Of a stretch of DNA of 64,000 bases, positions 17,113 to 25,766 are shown in pieces. The notes beneath the pieces are model-generated. The model was not told the DNA's origin. It worked only from the letters and a program-made list of their open reading frames with translations, and made no database searches. The translations under genes were made by a program, and so were the position numbers. This DNA is from Bacillus sp. ISL-45 (GTDB lineage Bacteria; Bacillota; Bacilli; Bacillales; Cytobacillaceae). Position 1 is the stretch's first letter; each line of letters begins with the position of its first letter. The DNA lies in the NCBI RefSeq assembly GCF_018613195.1, contig NZ_JAGGQQ010000005.1, forward strand, positions 277,593-341,592, given 5' to 3'.

Positions 17113-17904
17113 ATGGACACGAATAATTACATCGTCCAAGTACAGGACCTTAATTATCGATATGATAAAGAAAATGTTCTTGAAAATATAAATCTGTCTA
17201 TCGAAAAGGGCAGTTTTTTAGCGATCGTCGGCCCGAACGGTTCCGGCAAGTCAACACTTCTTAAGCTGATGCTTGGCCTGATCAAGCCGCAGCACGGCTC
17301 AATTCGTCTGTTCGGACAGGATATCAGCAAATTTAAAGAACAGCATAAAATTGGCTTTGTATCTCAAAAAGCCAATTCTTTCAACACTGGCTTCCCTGCG
17401 ACCGTTTTTGAGGTAGTGGCCAGTGGACTGACAAAGAAGCTTGGCCTTTTCACTTTTCTGAAGAAGAGTGACCATGTAAAAATAAAGCATGCGATCGACT
17501 CCGTCGGGATGGGGAAATTCCTCGACAGGAATATTGGAGAACTATCTGGAGGTCAGCAGCAGAGGGTATTCATTGCAAGGGCACTTGTCAGTGAACCCGA
17601 ATTGTTGATTTTGGATGAACCAACAGTAGGGGTAGATGTCCAGAATGTCAATTCCTTTTACGAGATGCTCGAAACACTCAATAAGGAGAAAGGGATTACC
17701 TTGCTTCTGGTAACCCATGATATTGGTACAATTTCAGAAAAGGTTACAAATGTAGCCTGCTTGAATAAAAATATGCATTTCCATGGAAGTGCTGAGGAAT
17801 TCGAACAGCTGAAGATCAATGATGTTTCAGAAATTTACGGTCATGATGTCCATGTCCTGACTCACGATCACCATCATCACGGAGGGGGGCATCTTCATGA
17901 TTAG
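17113..17904 (+). CDS. znuC: zinc ABC transporter ATP-binding protein (ZnuC-like)
   Basis: ATPase of a high-affinity zinc importer. Walker A GPNGSGKST, Q-loop VSQKANSF, signature LSGGQQQR, Walker B LLILDEPTVGVD and switch His in VTHD are intact. The C-terminus is a histidine-rich tail (HDHHHHGGGHLHD), consistent with zinc handling. It overlaps the permease gene by eight bases and is followed by zur. No substrate-binding lipoprotein is encoded in the window, so that partner must be elsewhere. Confidence 0.9.
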   Translation: MDTNNYIVQVQDLNYRYDKENVLENINLSIEKGSFLAIVGPNGSGKSTLLKLMLGLIKPQHGSIRLFGQDISKFKEQHKIGFVSQKANSFNTGFPATVFEVVASGLTKKLGLFTFLKKSDHVKIKHAIDSVGMGKFLDRNIGELSGGQQQRVFIARALVSEPELLILDEPTVGVDVQNVNSFYEMLETLNKEKGITLLLVTHDIGTISEKVTNVACLNKNMHFHGSAEEFEQLKINDVSEIYGHDVHVLTHDHHHHGGGHLHD

Positions 17905-18739
17905 CGGACTGTTGCAATATGAATTTTTGCAGAATGCTTTTTTGACCGGCATGATCATTGGGGTGATTGCCCCGCTTCTCGGCGTTTTCATCGTAGTAAG
18001 ACGGCTGTCCCTCATAGCGGATGCTCTCAGCCATGTCACATTGGCGGGAATTGCCGCAAGCCTTCTGCTAGAGAAAAAGTTTATGCTGTTCAGCGGCTTG
18101 AATCCACTTTATATGGGAATGGCGTTCTCAGTTGGCGGATCATTATTCATTGAAAAGCTGCGTACCGTGTATAAACATTACCAGGAATTGGCGATTCCTA
18201 TTATCCTTTCCGGGGGAATCGGGCTTGGGGTCATCTTCATTTCACTTGCTGATGGCTTCAATACTGATTTGTTCAGCTATTTATTCGGCAGCGTGAGTGC
18301 GGTGAGCAGGGCTGACTTATGGACAATCCTGATTCTCAGCATCCTTGTAATAGCGCTTGTTGTGTTATTGTATAAAGAACTTTTCCTATTATCATTTGAT
18401 GAAGAATATGCAAGGGCAACTGGAATTGCCGCAAGGACGCTTCACTTTATATTCATCGTCATGGTGGCACTGGTGATTGCAGCATCGATGAGAATCGTTG
18501 GAATCTTGCTGGTCTCTTCCCTGATGACACTGCCAGTTGCAGCGAGCATCCGGTTCGCGAAGGGGTTCAAGCAAACCATCTTCTATTCCATTCTGTTTGG
18601 TGAGGTATCAGTATTAGGCGGTTTGTTCCTGTCCTACTATCTGGACCTTGCTCCAGGCGGAACGATTGTGATGATTGCAGTACTTATCCTTGTGCTGGCC
18701 ATTTGGCTGAAAAAACGCTCGGCAACTAGATCCATCTAA
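17897..18739 (+). CDS. znuB: zinc ABC transporter permease (ZnuB-like)
   Basis: Integral membrane ABC-3 family permease of 280 residues with about eight hydrophobic segments. The family pattern VVRRLSLIADALSHVTLAGIA and the central GFNTDLFSYLFGSVSAVSR loop are visible, as is LLVSSLMTLPVAASIRFAKG near the C-terminus. Its start overlaps znuC, and zur begins 12 bases after its stop. Manganese is the alternative substrate for this family; zinc is preferred from the zur linkage. Confidence 0.9.
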   Translation: MISGLLQYEFLQNAFLTGMIIGVIAPLLGVFIVVRRLSLIADALSHVTLAGIAASLLLEKKFMLFSGLNPLYMGMAFSVGGSLFIEKLRTVYKHYQELAIPIILSGGIGLGVIFISLADGFNTDLFSYLFGSVSAVSRADLWTILILSILVIALVVLLYKELFLLSFDEEYARATGIAARTLHFIFIVMVALVIAASMRIVGILLVSSLMTLPVAASIRFAKGFKQTIFYSILFGEVSVLGGLFLSYYLDLAPGGTIVMIAVLILVLAIWLKKRSATRSI

Positions 18740-18751
18740 CGGGGTGATTTC

Positions 18752-19165
18752 ATGAATGTGAATGAAGCAATGAACCTGCTTAAGGAACAGGGTTACAAAC
18801 ATACTGGGAAACGCGAAGATATGCTTCAGCTATTTTCCGATAATGACAAATATTTGACTGCTCGGGATGTACTTGAACAGATGAAGGGCAATTATCCGGG
18901 CTTGAGCTTCGATACAATCTACCGGAACCTGAGCGTGTTCGCTGAACTGGGGATTCTCGAAATGACAGAGCTCTCGGGTGAAAAGCATTTCCGCTTCACT
19001 TGCTCACATAAAGAGCATCATCATCATTTTATTTGTCTTGACTGCGGTAAAACGAAGGAAATTGAAACCTGTCCAATGAGAAATATCGAGGCAAGCTTCA
19101 AAGGCTATGATATATCCGGTCATAAATTTGAAATATATGGTCGCTGTCCGGATTGTGTTCAATAA
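18752..19165 (+). CDS. zur: zinc uptake regulator Zur (Fur family)
   Basis: Fur-family repressor (YqfV) closely following the Bacillus Zur pattern: winged-helix DNA-binding half including PGLSFDTIYRNLSVFAELGI, then KEHHHHFICLDCGKTKEIETC and a final CPDC. The two CxxC pairs form the structural zinc site and the His cluster the regulatory site. It is cotranscribed with znuCB, giving zinc autoregulation through the operator at 17082. Confidence 0.95.
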   Translation: MNVNEAMNLLKEQGYKHTGKREDMLQLFSDNDKYLTARDVLEQMKGNYPGLSFDTIYRNLSVFAELGILEMTELSGEKHFRFTCSHKEHHHHFICLDCGKTKEIETCPMRNIEASFKGYDISGHKFEIYGRCPDCVQ

Positions 19166-19195
19166 CGGTAACGAAACTATAGGACGAATAAACTG

Positions 19196-19223
19196 AAAAA
19201 CGGCCATGCAAATGGCCGTTTTA
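19196..19223. terminator. bidirectional terminator zur/yqfW
   Basis: Stem AAAACGGCCAT/ATGGCCGTTTT with GCAA loop; the right flank overlaps the yqfW stop codon. Confidence 0.9.
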
Positions 19224-19790
19224 ATTATTTTTAATCCAATTTTCCACCCAATTATTTGCTTCCTGCCAATTATTCACGCGTATAACTCCTTCAGGAATCG
19301 GTTCCTGGTTATAAGGAGTATTGAAAAGGATAACAGGAATCCCTAACTCCTCGTGCAAATTGACTGCATTATCGTGTTTATCCTCGAAAAATATATCCAC
19401 ATCATAGTTACGTGCTGCCTCGATTTTATCATGTGAGCCGATCAGATGGATGTCATGATATCTAAGTTCATTAACAGAAAACCATTCTTTGGTCAGGTCT
19501 AGTAAATGTGTTCCTCTGGCACTGATGAAATATAATTCATACTCATTCTCCCAGCTCTTTAAAATATCCCTGGCTCCTTCTGCTAATGGTGAATTAGAAT
19601 AAATTTCAGGTTCCATTTTTTTGAACCAGGCAGCAAACTCTTTTTCAGATACGGATACAAGGGGCATAAAGTCATATTGCTTGATATCATCAAGTGTAAT
19701 ATTCAAATTGAAGCCTTCATTTAAATAAGGTACAAATGTAGTGGGACAAGTGACTGTACCATCGATGTCTATGCCAAAACGTTTTTTCAT
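19221..19790 (-). CDS. yqfW: putative nucleotidase YqfW (HAD superfamily)
   Basis: HAD-fold phosphatase of the 5'(3')-deoxyribonucleotidase family. Motif I is FGIDIDGTVTCP with the nucleophile and acid Asp residues, motif II is YFISARGTH, and motif IV is DIFFEDKHDN. The 189-residue length is typical. ATG 19790 is seven bases from GGAG; a TTG one codon upstream is possible. Substrate unknown. Confidence 0.88.
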   Translation of the reverse strand: MKKRFGIDIDGTVTCPTTFVPYLNEGFNLNITLDDIKQYDFMPLVSVSEKEFAAWFKKMEPEIYSNSPLAEGARDILKSWENEYELYFISARGTHLLDLTKEWFSVNELRYHDIHLIGSHDKIEAARNYDVDIFFEDKHDNAVNLHEELGIPVILFNTPYNQEPIPEGVIRVNNWQEANNWVENWIKNN

Positions 19791-20009
19791 CAATCTGCTC
19801 CTTCAACATGATCTTTCTTTAATCTTACCAAATAGTGAATGCGCGCAAAAGATTTACTTTACTCAATCTGCGTTCTTGAATATTTACTTGTTATAAGTGT
19901 CATTCAGGGTTCTAAATATCAAAAAGCCTTAGACAAACATTGCCATGATGAAATCCTTCTCACTCGTAAACAATAATAAATGCTCCACTTAAGAAAGCGA
20001 GGGATTAAA

Positions 20010-20564
20010 GTGGCAGACCAAGAACGAAATCAGAGAGGTACCGAATATATTACTGAACCTAAGCAGGATGTCATCACGATCAGGGATGCGCGTGATGAAA
20101 TATACCAGGAAGAAACAGCAACTGAACTGTACTCTCCTGCACGTGATGAGCATTACCAGGAAATGACGGCGATAGCCGGGCCTGAACGCGAGGATCACTA
20201 TCAGGAAATGACGGGAATCGCTGGACCTGGACGTGATGAGCACTACCAGGAGATGACTGCAATCGCCCGACCTGGACGTAATGAACAGTACCAGGAAGAA
20301 ACTGCGGCCGAAATTGCTGCTCCTGCTCCGCCTGCGATATCAGGAAGGTCAGAAGAAGAAAGTACAACTGGTGGACAAGGGCTTGCTTACTCAGCTCTTG
20401 CCCTATCGATCTTGTCGCTGTTTATTTTACCTGTTCTTTTCGGAGCCGCCGGAATTGTCCTTGGCTTCATGGCTCGCAGAAGAGGATCCGCTATCGGAAG
20501 CTGGGCAATTGGGATAGGGACAATCTCAATTTTAGTCGGCATCTTTATATTGCCGTTCTTCTAA
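20010..20564 (+). CDS. yqfX: YqfX-like protein, 15-residue repeats plus two TM helices
   Basis: A 184-residue protein whose N-terminal half holds five imperfect repeats (residues about 28-107) built on RDEHYQEMTAIAGPG with a 15-residue period. The C-terminal half has two membrane helices (YSALALSILSLFILPVLFG and SWAIGIGTISILVGIFILP) separated by GFMARRRGS, a DUF4190-like layout. The start is GTG 20010, six bases after GAGGGA. It occupies the yqfX position between yqfW and ispG. Function unknown. Confidence 0.85.
   Translation: MADQERNQRGTEYITEPKQDVITIRDARDEIYQEETATELYSPARDEHYQEMTAIAGPEREDHYQEMTGIAGPGRDEHYQEMTAIARPGRNEQYQEETAAEIAAPAPPAISGRSEEESTTGGQGLAYSALALSILSLFILPVLFGAAGIVLGFMARRRGSAIGSWAIGIGTISILVGIFILPFF
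20086..20310 (+). repeat. in-frame 45-bp tandem repeat inside yqfX
   Basis: Nucleotide repeats of ACCAGGAAATGAC-type segments at 45-bp spacing encode the acidic YQE repeats; the first and last units are longer. Confidence 0.8.
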
Positions 20565-20578
20565 CGGTGAACAAAAAG

Positions 20579-20609
20579 AAATGCCCGGGATTGATCTCCC
20601 GGGCATTTT
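20579..20609. terminator. bidirectional terminator yqfX/ispG
   Basis: Stem AAATGCCCGGGA/TCCCGGGCATTT with TTGATC loop between convergent genes. Confidence 0.92.
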
Positions 20610-20615
20610 CGATGG

Positions 20616-21713
20616 TTAATTCTGAAGGGCAGCTTCGCGAATCTTTTCTTCAGCAATTTTATCGATTTCTTTCTTAAGTTCTTCTACCATTGTTGCTTCT
20701 GGCACTTTGCGGACAATCTCTCCTTTTCTGAAAAGAAGTCCTTCTCCTCTTGCACCAGCAATGCCGATATCAGCTTCACGTGCTTCGCCAGGTCCGTTGA
20801 CAGCACATCCAAGGACAGCAACCTTGATCGGCGCCTTAATCGTTGAAATATACTCTTCAACCTCATTGGCAATGCTGATCAAATCGATTTCGATCCGTCC
20901 GCATGTTGGGCAAGAAATTAATGTCGCAGCATTTGCTGCAAGTCCAAACGATTTTAAAAGTTCTCTTGCGACCTTGACTTCCTCAACTGGGTCGGCACTT
21001 AATGATACCCTGACAGTGTTGCCGATTCCCTTGCTTAGGATCGCTCCAAGGCCAGCAGCACTTTTGACAGTCCCTGCGAATAAAGTCCCTGATTCCGTGA
21101 TGCCTAGATGAAGCGGATAATCAAAAGCCTTTGCTGCTTTCTCATAAGCCTCAATCGCCAGGTTAACATCAGATGCCTTCATCGATACGATGATATTATG
21201 GAAATCAAGGTCCTCAAGGATTTTGATGTGGTGCAGAGCACTCTCTACCATTCCATCCGCTGTAGGATATCCGTATTTTTCCAGAATCCGTCTCTCAAGT
21301 GAACCAGCGTTTACACCGATTCTGATCGGGATCCCGCGCTCTTTAGCGGCTTTTACAACAGCCTCTACCTTTTCACGCTTGCCGATATTACCCGGATTGA
21401 TCCTGATTTTATCAGCTCCGCCTTCAATTGCTTTAAGCGCAAGGCGGTAATCAAAATGGATATCAACGACAAGAGGTATATTTATTCTTTTTTTGATTTC
21501 AGATATAGCATTCGCTGCTCTTTCATCCGGACAAGCAACACGGACAACCTGGCAGCCAGCTTCCTCCAGGCGCTTGATTTCAGCGACAGTCGCTTCGACA
21601 TCATGCGTCTTGGTTGTGGTCATACTCTGGATGACAACTTCATTGTTGCCTCCAATGGTTAAATTCCCTACCTTTATTGGACGGGTTTTGGTACGATGTA
21701 TAATTTCACTCAA
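20616..21713 (-). CDS. ispG: 4-hydroxy-3-methylbut-2-enyl diphosphate synthase IspG
   Basis: 4Fe-4S enzyme converting MEcPP to HMBPP, the step before IspH in the MEP pathway. The N-terminal TIM-barrel has [19 protein letters not shown] and [21 protein letters not shown]; the C-terminal cluster domain has ISCPTCGR and [19 protein letters not shown] with the cluster cysteines. The TTG at 21713 gives the family N-terminus ([15 protein letters not shown]) with AAGGAG about ten bases upstream; the in-frame codons further upstream are not conserved. Confidence 0.96.
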   Translation of the reverse strand: MSEIIHRTKTRPIKVGNLTIGGNNEVVIQSMTTTKTHDVEATVAEIKRLEEAGCQVVRVACPDERAANAISEIKKRINIPLVVDIHFDYRLALKAIEGGADKIRINPGNIGKREKVEAVVKAAKERGIPIRIGVNAGSLERRILEKYGYPTADGMVESALHHIKILEDLDFHNIIVSMKASDVNLAIEAYEKAAKAFDYPLHLGITESGTLFAGTVKSAAGLGAILSKGIGNTVRVSLSADPVEEVKVARELLKSFGLAANAATLISCPTCGRIEIDLISIANEVEEYISTIKAPIKVAVLGCAVNGPGEAREADIGIAGARGEGLLFRKGEIVRKVPEATMVEELKKEIDKIAEEKIREAALQN

Positions 21714-21830
21714 CAGTGATTCGCTCCTTTGAAAAATGGAATTCATGAATATGTTCCTAAAGATGCATAACCCCATTTTATCAATCTTTTGCTCAAATTG
21801 ACAAGGAAAGACTTCAATTGTTAGGCTTTG

Positions 21831-22181
21831 CTAATTTTGGCTGCTGTAGTCCGGGAATTTATAGGTGTTGCCGAATTTGATCTTTTGGGGATCTGTTCCA
21901 TCGTTCAACCTTTTAAAATCTTCCACTGCCTGTGAGACAGGAACGTCCAGCGGGCTGTCCAAATACCTGTCAATGACTGATAATACTGTATCACCCGGCA
22001 GTACTTCATGCTCAAAAAAGGGGATTTCCTGTGTGTTTTGTTTCTCATCCTTCTCTTCCTTTTGTTCATTCGATATTTCAGTTTCCTGCATTTTTGCCGC
22101 TGGAAGAGTCCCAATGCTCAAATCATTGTAGACTGCGTAAGCTACTATCAAAAAAACTAATAAACCTGCCAGTTTTTTCAT
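21831..22181 (-). CDS. yqfZ: YqfZ-like membrane-anchored LysM-type protein
   Basis: A 116-residue protein with an N-terminal membrane segment (KLAGLLVFLIVAYAVYNDL), an acidic linker and a C-terminal LysM-like domain (HEVLPGDTVLSVIDRYL to NTYKFPDY). This suggests an extracytoplasmic protein that binds peptidoglycan. It sits in the conserved place upstream of ispG. The homology to YqfZ rests on position and layout. Confidence 0.8.
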   Translation of the reverse strand: MKKLAGLLVFLIVAYAVYNDLSIGTLPAAKMQETEISNEQKEEKDEKQNTQEIPFFEHEVLPGDTVLSVIDRYLDSPLDVPVSQAVEDFKRLNDGTDPQKIKFGNTYKFPDYSSQN

Positions 22182-22372
22182 AGGACCTTCCTCCTTTAAT
22201 GCTTATATCATTATTTATGCAGCTGAAATAGGATTAAGAACAATTTTGATAGAGAAATATTTTTAAAAGGAATTTAAAAGAGGGTCGTTTCACTTTGAGA
22301 GAATGTATTTGTTTATGTAGGCAAAATAATGGGGCAGAAAAAGAAAAAACATATAATAAGGCATGAAAGCAA

Positions 22373-22401
22373 AAAAATACGCCAAAGGCGGCGTATTTTT
22401 A
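22373..22401 (-). terminator. terminator for the DUF1189 gene
   Basis: Stem AATACGCC/GGCGTATT with A and T runs outside; in the minus direction it ends in seven T residues just after the stop. Confidence 0.85.
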
Positions 22402-23175
22402 ACTTTCGGCAGGAGTCTTGCCTGGAAGTTCTTTAATAGCTAACAGAAGCATCATTGAGGCAACGAACCAATTAACGGAGAAACTGAAGGGCACTTCTGT
22501 TTTTAAGAAGGCCATGATCGTAAAAAATATAGTAGGGAGTGTTGTACTATATGCGGCCATTCTCCATAAGTGTCTGTATTGAAGATTTCTGCCGGAGAGA
22601 TTTTTCAATAGCAGGCCAAATAGGGCTAGTAGAGACACCTCAATGAATTTCATACCGCTGGAAAAAACATAGACGACAATAAATACCAGTCCCAGCAAAA
22701 CAGGAAGCGAGGATTCAGCCGTATCGATCAGTGAGATGATATCTTCCTTCGTCATAGATTCATTTGTGAACAGTGAGTAAGGAACAGCATTGGTTTCACC
22801 GCCGGCAGCAAGGACGATGTGATTCTGGAGCATTGCGAAGTTAGCATCCATGCTGGTCATATCTTCCTGGTCAATCGCGCCGGTAGGGTCAAAAATTAAC
22901 GTGAAACCTCCATTCTTGATGGTTAAAGGTGCTTTAATGTCTGAGTGCAGAGTTCCATCTTCAATCGTAAAGGAGGGAAGATCTGTTTGGATAGATTGCT
23001 TGGCTGTGCCGACAGCTTCAGATATCCCCACAAACATATAATAGACAACTGGCAGAATGGATATAAGGGTCAGCGTGAAAACAAACAAGATTGTTTTGCC
23101 TATTCCCTGGAACCTCGTACCTGCAATAACCTTGGGTGAATAGATGCTTTTTGCAATTTGTGCAAGAATATTCAT
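22399..23175 (-). CDS. yqgB: DUF1189 family membrane protein (YqgB-like)
   Basis: A 258-residue membrane protein. A first TM helix (ILFVFTLTLISILPVVYYMFV) is followed by an extracytoplasmic domain of about 110 residues, and then by three to four TM helices (LPVLLGLVFIVVYVFSSGM; FIEVSLLALFGLLL; TTLPTIFFTIMAFL; WFVASMMLLLAI). N-terminal SIYSPKVIAGTRFQGIGK is typical of DUF1189. Function unknown. It is divergent from the phosphate transporter gene. Confidence 0.83.
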   Translation of the reverse strand: MNILAQIAKSIYSPKVIAGTRFQGIGKTILFVFTLTLISILPVVYYMFVGISEAVGTAKQSIQTDLPSFTIEDGTLHSDIKAPLTIKNGGFTLIFDPTGAIDQEDMTSMDANFAMLQNHIVLAAGGETNAVPYSLFTNESMTKEDIISLIDTAESSLPVLLGLVFIVVYVFSSGMKFIEVSLLALFGLLLKNLSGRNLQYRHLWRMAAYSTTLPTIFFTIMAFLKTEVPFSFSVNWFVASMMLLLAIKELPGKTPAES

Positions 23176-23394
23176 GAATACACGTCCTTTGATAGAGTTA
23201 CAATCTCTATTTTATCTGTTCATATAGTAGAATAACAACCATTTGATATTCCTTTTGTAACATTTCTGTAACATAACATAGAAATGTTAAGGTATTGTAA
23301 ATTCGAAGCTTAAATTGTTTACTTTTGATTAATAATTCCTTCATAATAAGCATGTTTGTAGATGTTTGTCGAAATAAATCTAGGGGTTGAAAAA

Positions 23395-25026
23395 ATGGAG
23401 TTGAATTTACAAGAAATGCTGTTTGAGTTCTTTGGGGGACTTGGAATCTTTTTATACGGCATTAAATTCATGGGTGATGGTTTGCAGAAGTCAGCTGGTG
23501 ACCGACTTCGTGATATTCTAGACCGCTTTACCACTAATCCACTTATGGGTGTACTAGCAGGTATATTTGTTACAGTTCTTTTACAAACAAGTAGTGGAAC
23601 CACTGTTATTACTGTGGGGCTTGTAAGTGCCGGGTTTATGACGCTAAGGCAGGCTATTGGGGTCATCATGGGTGCGAATATCGGTACAACTGTCACTGCC
23701 TTTATCATTGGGATCGACATCGGTGAGTACGCTTTGCCGATTATAGCGGTTGGTTCCATCATGTTATTTTTCTTCAAGAGCAAAAAAGTTCATAATTTTG
23801 GACAAATCGTATTTGGTTTCGGGGCATTGTTCTTTGGCCTTGAACTTATGAGCGGTGGGATGAAACCACTGAGAAGCCTTGAAGCTTTCCATGACCTTAC
23901 AGTGGAAATGAGTTCAAACCCCATTCTGGGTGTAGTGATCGGTACATTGTTTACCGTCATTGTTCAAAGCTCGAGTGCTACGATTGGTATTTTGCAAAGC
24001 TTGCATGCTGAATCTATGATTAATTTACAGGGAGCATTGCCAATCTTGTTTGGAGATAATATCGGTACAACCATTACAGCTGTTTTGGCTGCGATTGGTA
24101 CATCAGTGGCTGCTAAGAGAGCTGCTGCAACACACGTTTTATTCAATCTTATAGGAACTACCCTTTTTCTGATAATCCTGGGGCCGTTCACATCGCTGAT
24201 TGAACTCCTGAGAGATAATCTTAACTTAAATCCTGAGATGTCCATCGCATTTGCTCATGGTATCTTTAACACAACAAATACATTGATCCAGTTACCTTTC
24301 ATCGCCATTTTGGCATTGATTGTGACTAAATTGATTCCAGGTGAAGATTCCATCGTTGATTACAAGGCTCAACACCTTGATCCCGTTTTCATCGAGCAAT
24401 CACCGTCCATCGCGCTTGGACAGGCGAAGGAAGAAGTCCTGCGAATGGGTAAGTTCGCGCTAAAAGGACTTGAAGAAACGAATGAATTCTTAAAAACTAA
24501 AAATACAAAGCATTCTAATAATGCTTATCAGCTTGAGGAAGCAATCAATAATCTTGACCGTAAGATCACAGATTATCTTGTAAACCTGGCAACAAGCTCG
24601 TTGTCAGAGCATGAATCTGAAGAGCATAGCATGCTGATCGATACAGTACGAGATATTGAAAGAATCGGAGACCACTTCGAAAATATTATTGAATTAATCG
24701 AGTACCAGCAGGCCAATAAAGTGAAGATGACTGACACGGCAATGGAAGATCTGGAAGTTATGTTCAACCTGACTGTAAGTACCGTAGAAGAGGCGCTTCA
24801 AGCATTGGATCAGAAGAATTTTGACGCTGCAAGAACAGTAGTAACAAAAGAAGATGAGATTGACAGCATGGAACGGACGCTTAGAAAGCAGCACATTCTT
24901 CGCATGAATGAGGGACAGTGCACTGGACAGGCGGGTATCGTGTTCGTTGACATCATCAGCAACCTGGAGCGAATCGGCGACCATGCAGTAAACATCGCTG
25001 AGTACGTTTTGGAAGAACAGAAATAG
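23395..25026 (+). CDS. Na+/phosphate cotransporter family protein with PhoU-like tail
   Basis: NptA/PNaS-type transporter, 543 residues. The membrane half contains the two inverted QSS-type repeats of the family: TVLLQTSSGTTVITVGLVSAG with MGANIGTTVTAF, and TVIVQSSSATIGILQSL with FGDNIGTTITAV. Residues from about 350 form a PhoU-like helical bundle (RDIERIGDHFENIIEL and SNLERIGDHAVNIAEYV). ATG 23395 follows AGGGGTTG. It would be a second phosphate import route beside pstSCAB at 31.7 kb. Confidence 0.9.
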   Translation: MELNLQEMLFEFFGGLGIFLYGIKFMGDGLQKSAGDRLRDILDRFTTNPLMGVLAGIFVTVLLQTSSGTTVITVGLVSAGFMTLRQAIGVIMGANIGTTVTAFIIGIDIGEYALPIIAVGSIMLFFFKSKKVHNFGQIVFGFGALFFGLELMSGGMKPLRSLEAFHDLTVEMSSNPILGVVIGTLFTVIVQSSSATIGILQSLHAESMINLQGALPILFGDNIGTTITAVLAAIGTSVAAKRAAATHVLFNLIGTTLFLIILGPFTSLIELLRDNLNLNPEMSIAFAHGIFNTTNTLIQLPFIAILALIVTKLIPGEDSIVDYKAQHLDPVFIEQSPSIALGQAKEEVLRMGKFALKGLEETNEFLKTKNTKHSNNAYQLEEAINNLDRKITDYLVNLATSSLSEHESEEHSMLIDTVRDIERIGDHFENIIELIEYQQANKVKMTDTAMEDLEVMFNLTVSTVEEALQALDQKNFDAARTVVTKEDEIDSMERTLRKQHILRMNEGQCTGQAGIVFVDIISNLERIGDHAVNIAEYVLEEQK

Positions 25027-25091
25027 TGGTAAAATAAGCAAAGGGAAACCTTTGCTTATTTTTTATATTCTTAGATAAAAGGATGGATTGG

Positions 25092-25571
25092 ATGGATGCA
25101 GTTTATTGGGTAATCATTGGGTTATTATTCGTTGGAGCTTTTGCCAGTTTGGTTGTTCCAATCTTGCCAGGGGTACTTTTAATGTTGGGCGGTTTTATTC
25201 TTTACGGTTTGTTTTTTTCATTCGAGCCTTTTAACTGGCTATTTTGGACAATCCAAGGGCTTTTTGTTGCCCTTCTGTTTGGGGCTGATTATATTGCCAA
25301 TATAATAGGTGTAAAGAAATATGGCGGCAGCAAGGCAGGAATGTGGGGAAGCACAATCGGTTTGCTTGTCGGTCCTTTTGTCATTCCGATCGTCGGAATT
25401 CTGATTGGTCCATTTTTAGGAGCGGCCCTAGCTGAATTGCTGGTTAATAAAAAGAATCTAAATGAAGCAATCAAGGTTGGTTTTGGTTCTGTCGTCGGTT
25501 TCGTCAGCAGTGTGGTGACAAAAGGAATCATCATGACAATCATGCTCGTATATTTCTTCATCCTTATATAA
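25092..25571 (+). CDS. yqgC: DUF456 family membrane protein YqgC
   Basis: A 159-residue membrane protein of the DUF456 family with glycine-rich helices (VVPILPGVLLMLGGFILYGLF; GSTIGLLVGPFVIPIVGILI) and the signature DYIANIIGVKKYGGSKAGMWG. ATG 25092 (MDAVYW) is preferred on spacing to AAAGG; ATG 25083 is in frame. Function unknown. Confidence 0.85.
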   Translation: MDAVYWVIIGLLFVGAFASLVVPILPGVLLMLGGFILYGLFFSFEPFNWLFWTIQGLFVALLFGADYIANIIGVKKYGGSKAGMWGSTIGLLVGPFVIPIVGILIGPFLGAALAELLVNKKNLNEAIKVGFGSVVGFVSSVVTKGIIMTIMLVYFFILI

Positions 25572-25602
25572 AAAAATCGTGCTTCTGGAGCACGATTTTT
25601 TT
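25571..25602 (+). terminator. terminator after yqgC
   Basis: Thirteen-bp stem AAAAAATCGTGCT/AGCACGATTTTTT with TCTGG loop. Confidence 0.92.
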
Positions 25603-25671
25603 ATAAGGCAGGGCATTATCGGTCCTTAATGATATTTACTGTTAATAGTTGGTTATAGAAATTTCATAAAA

Positions 25672-25709
25672 GTACCCTTATGCAGCAGCTTCGTCTCCCA
25701 TAAGGGTGC
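25672..25709. repeat. isolated relative of the 53-bp array unit
   Basis: GTACCCTTAT and ATAAGGGTGC surround an 18-base centre, the same 38-base geometry as each unit at 47470-48195. The downstream 11-mer GTGCTAATCAT (25716-25726) also follows the last array unit (48200-48210). Confidence 0.8.
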
Positions 25710-25766
25710 ATTTGCGTGCTAATCATACCCTTTTGCCGAGTTCCGCCCTGACATAAGCACGATTTT

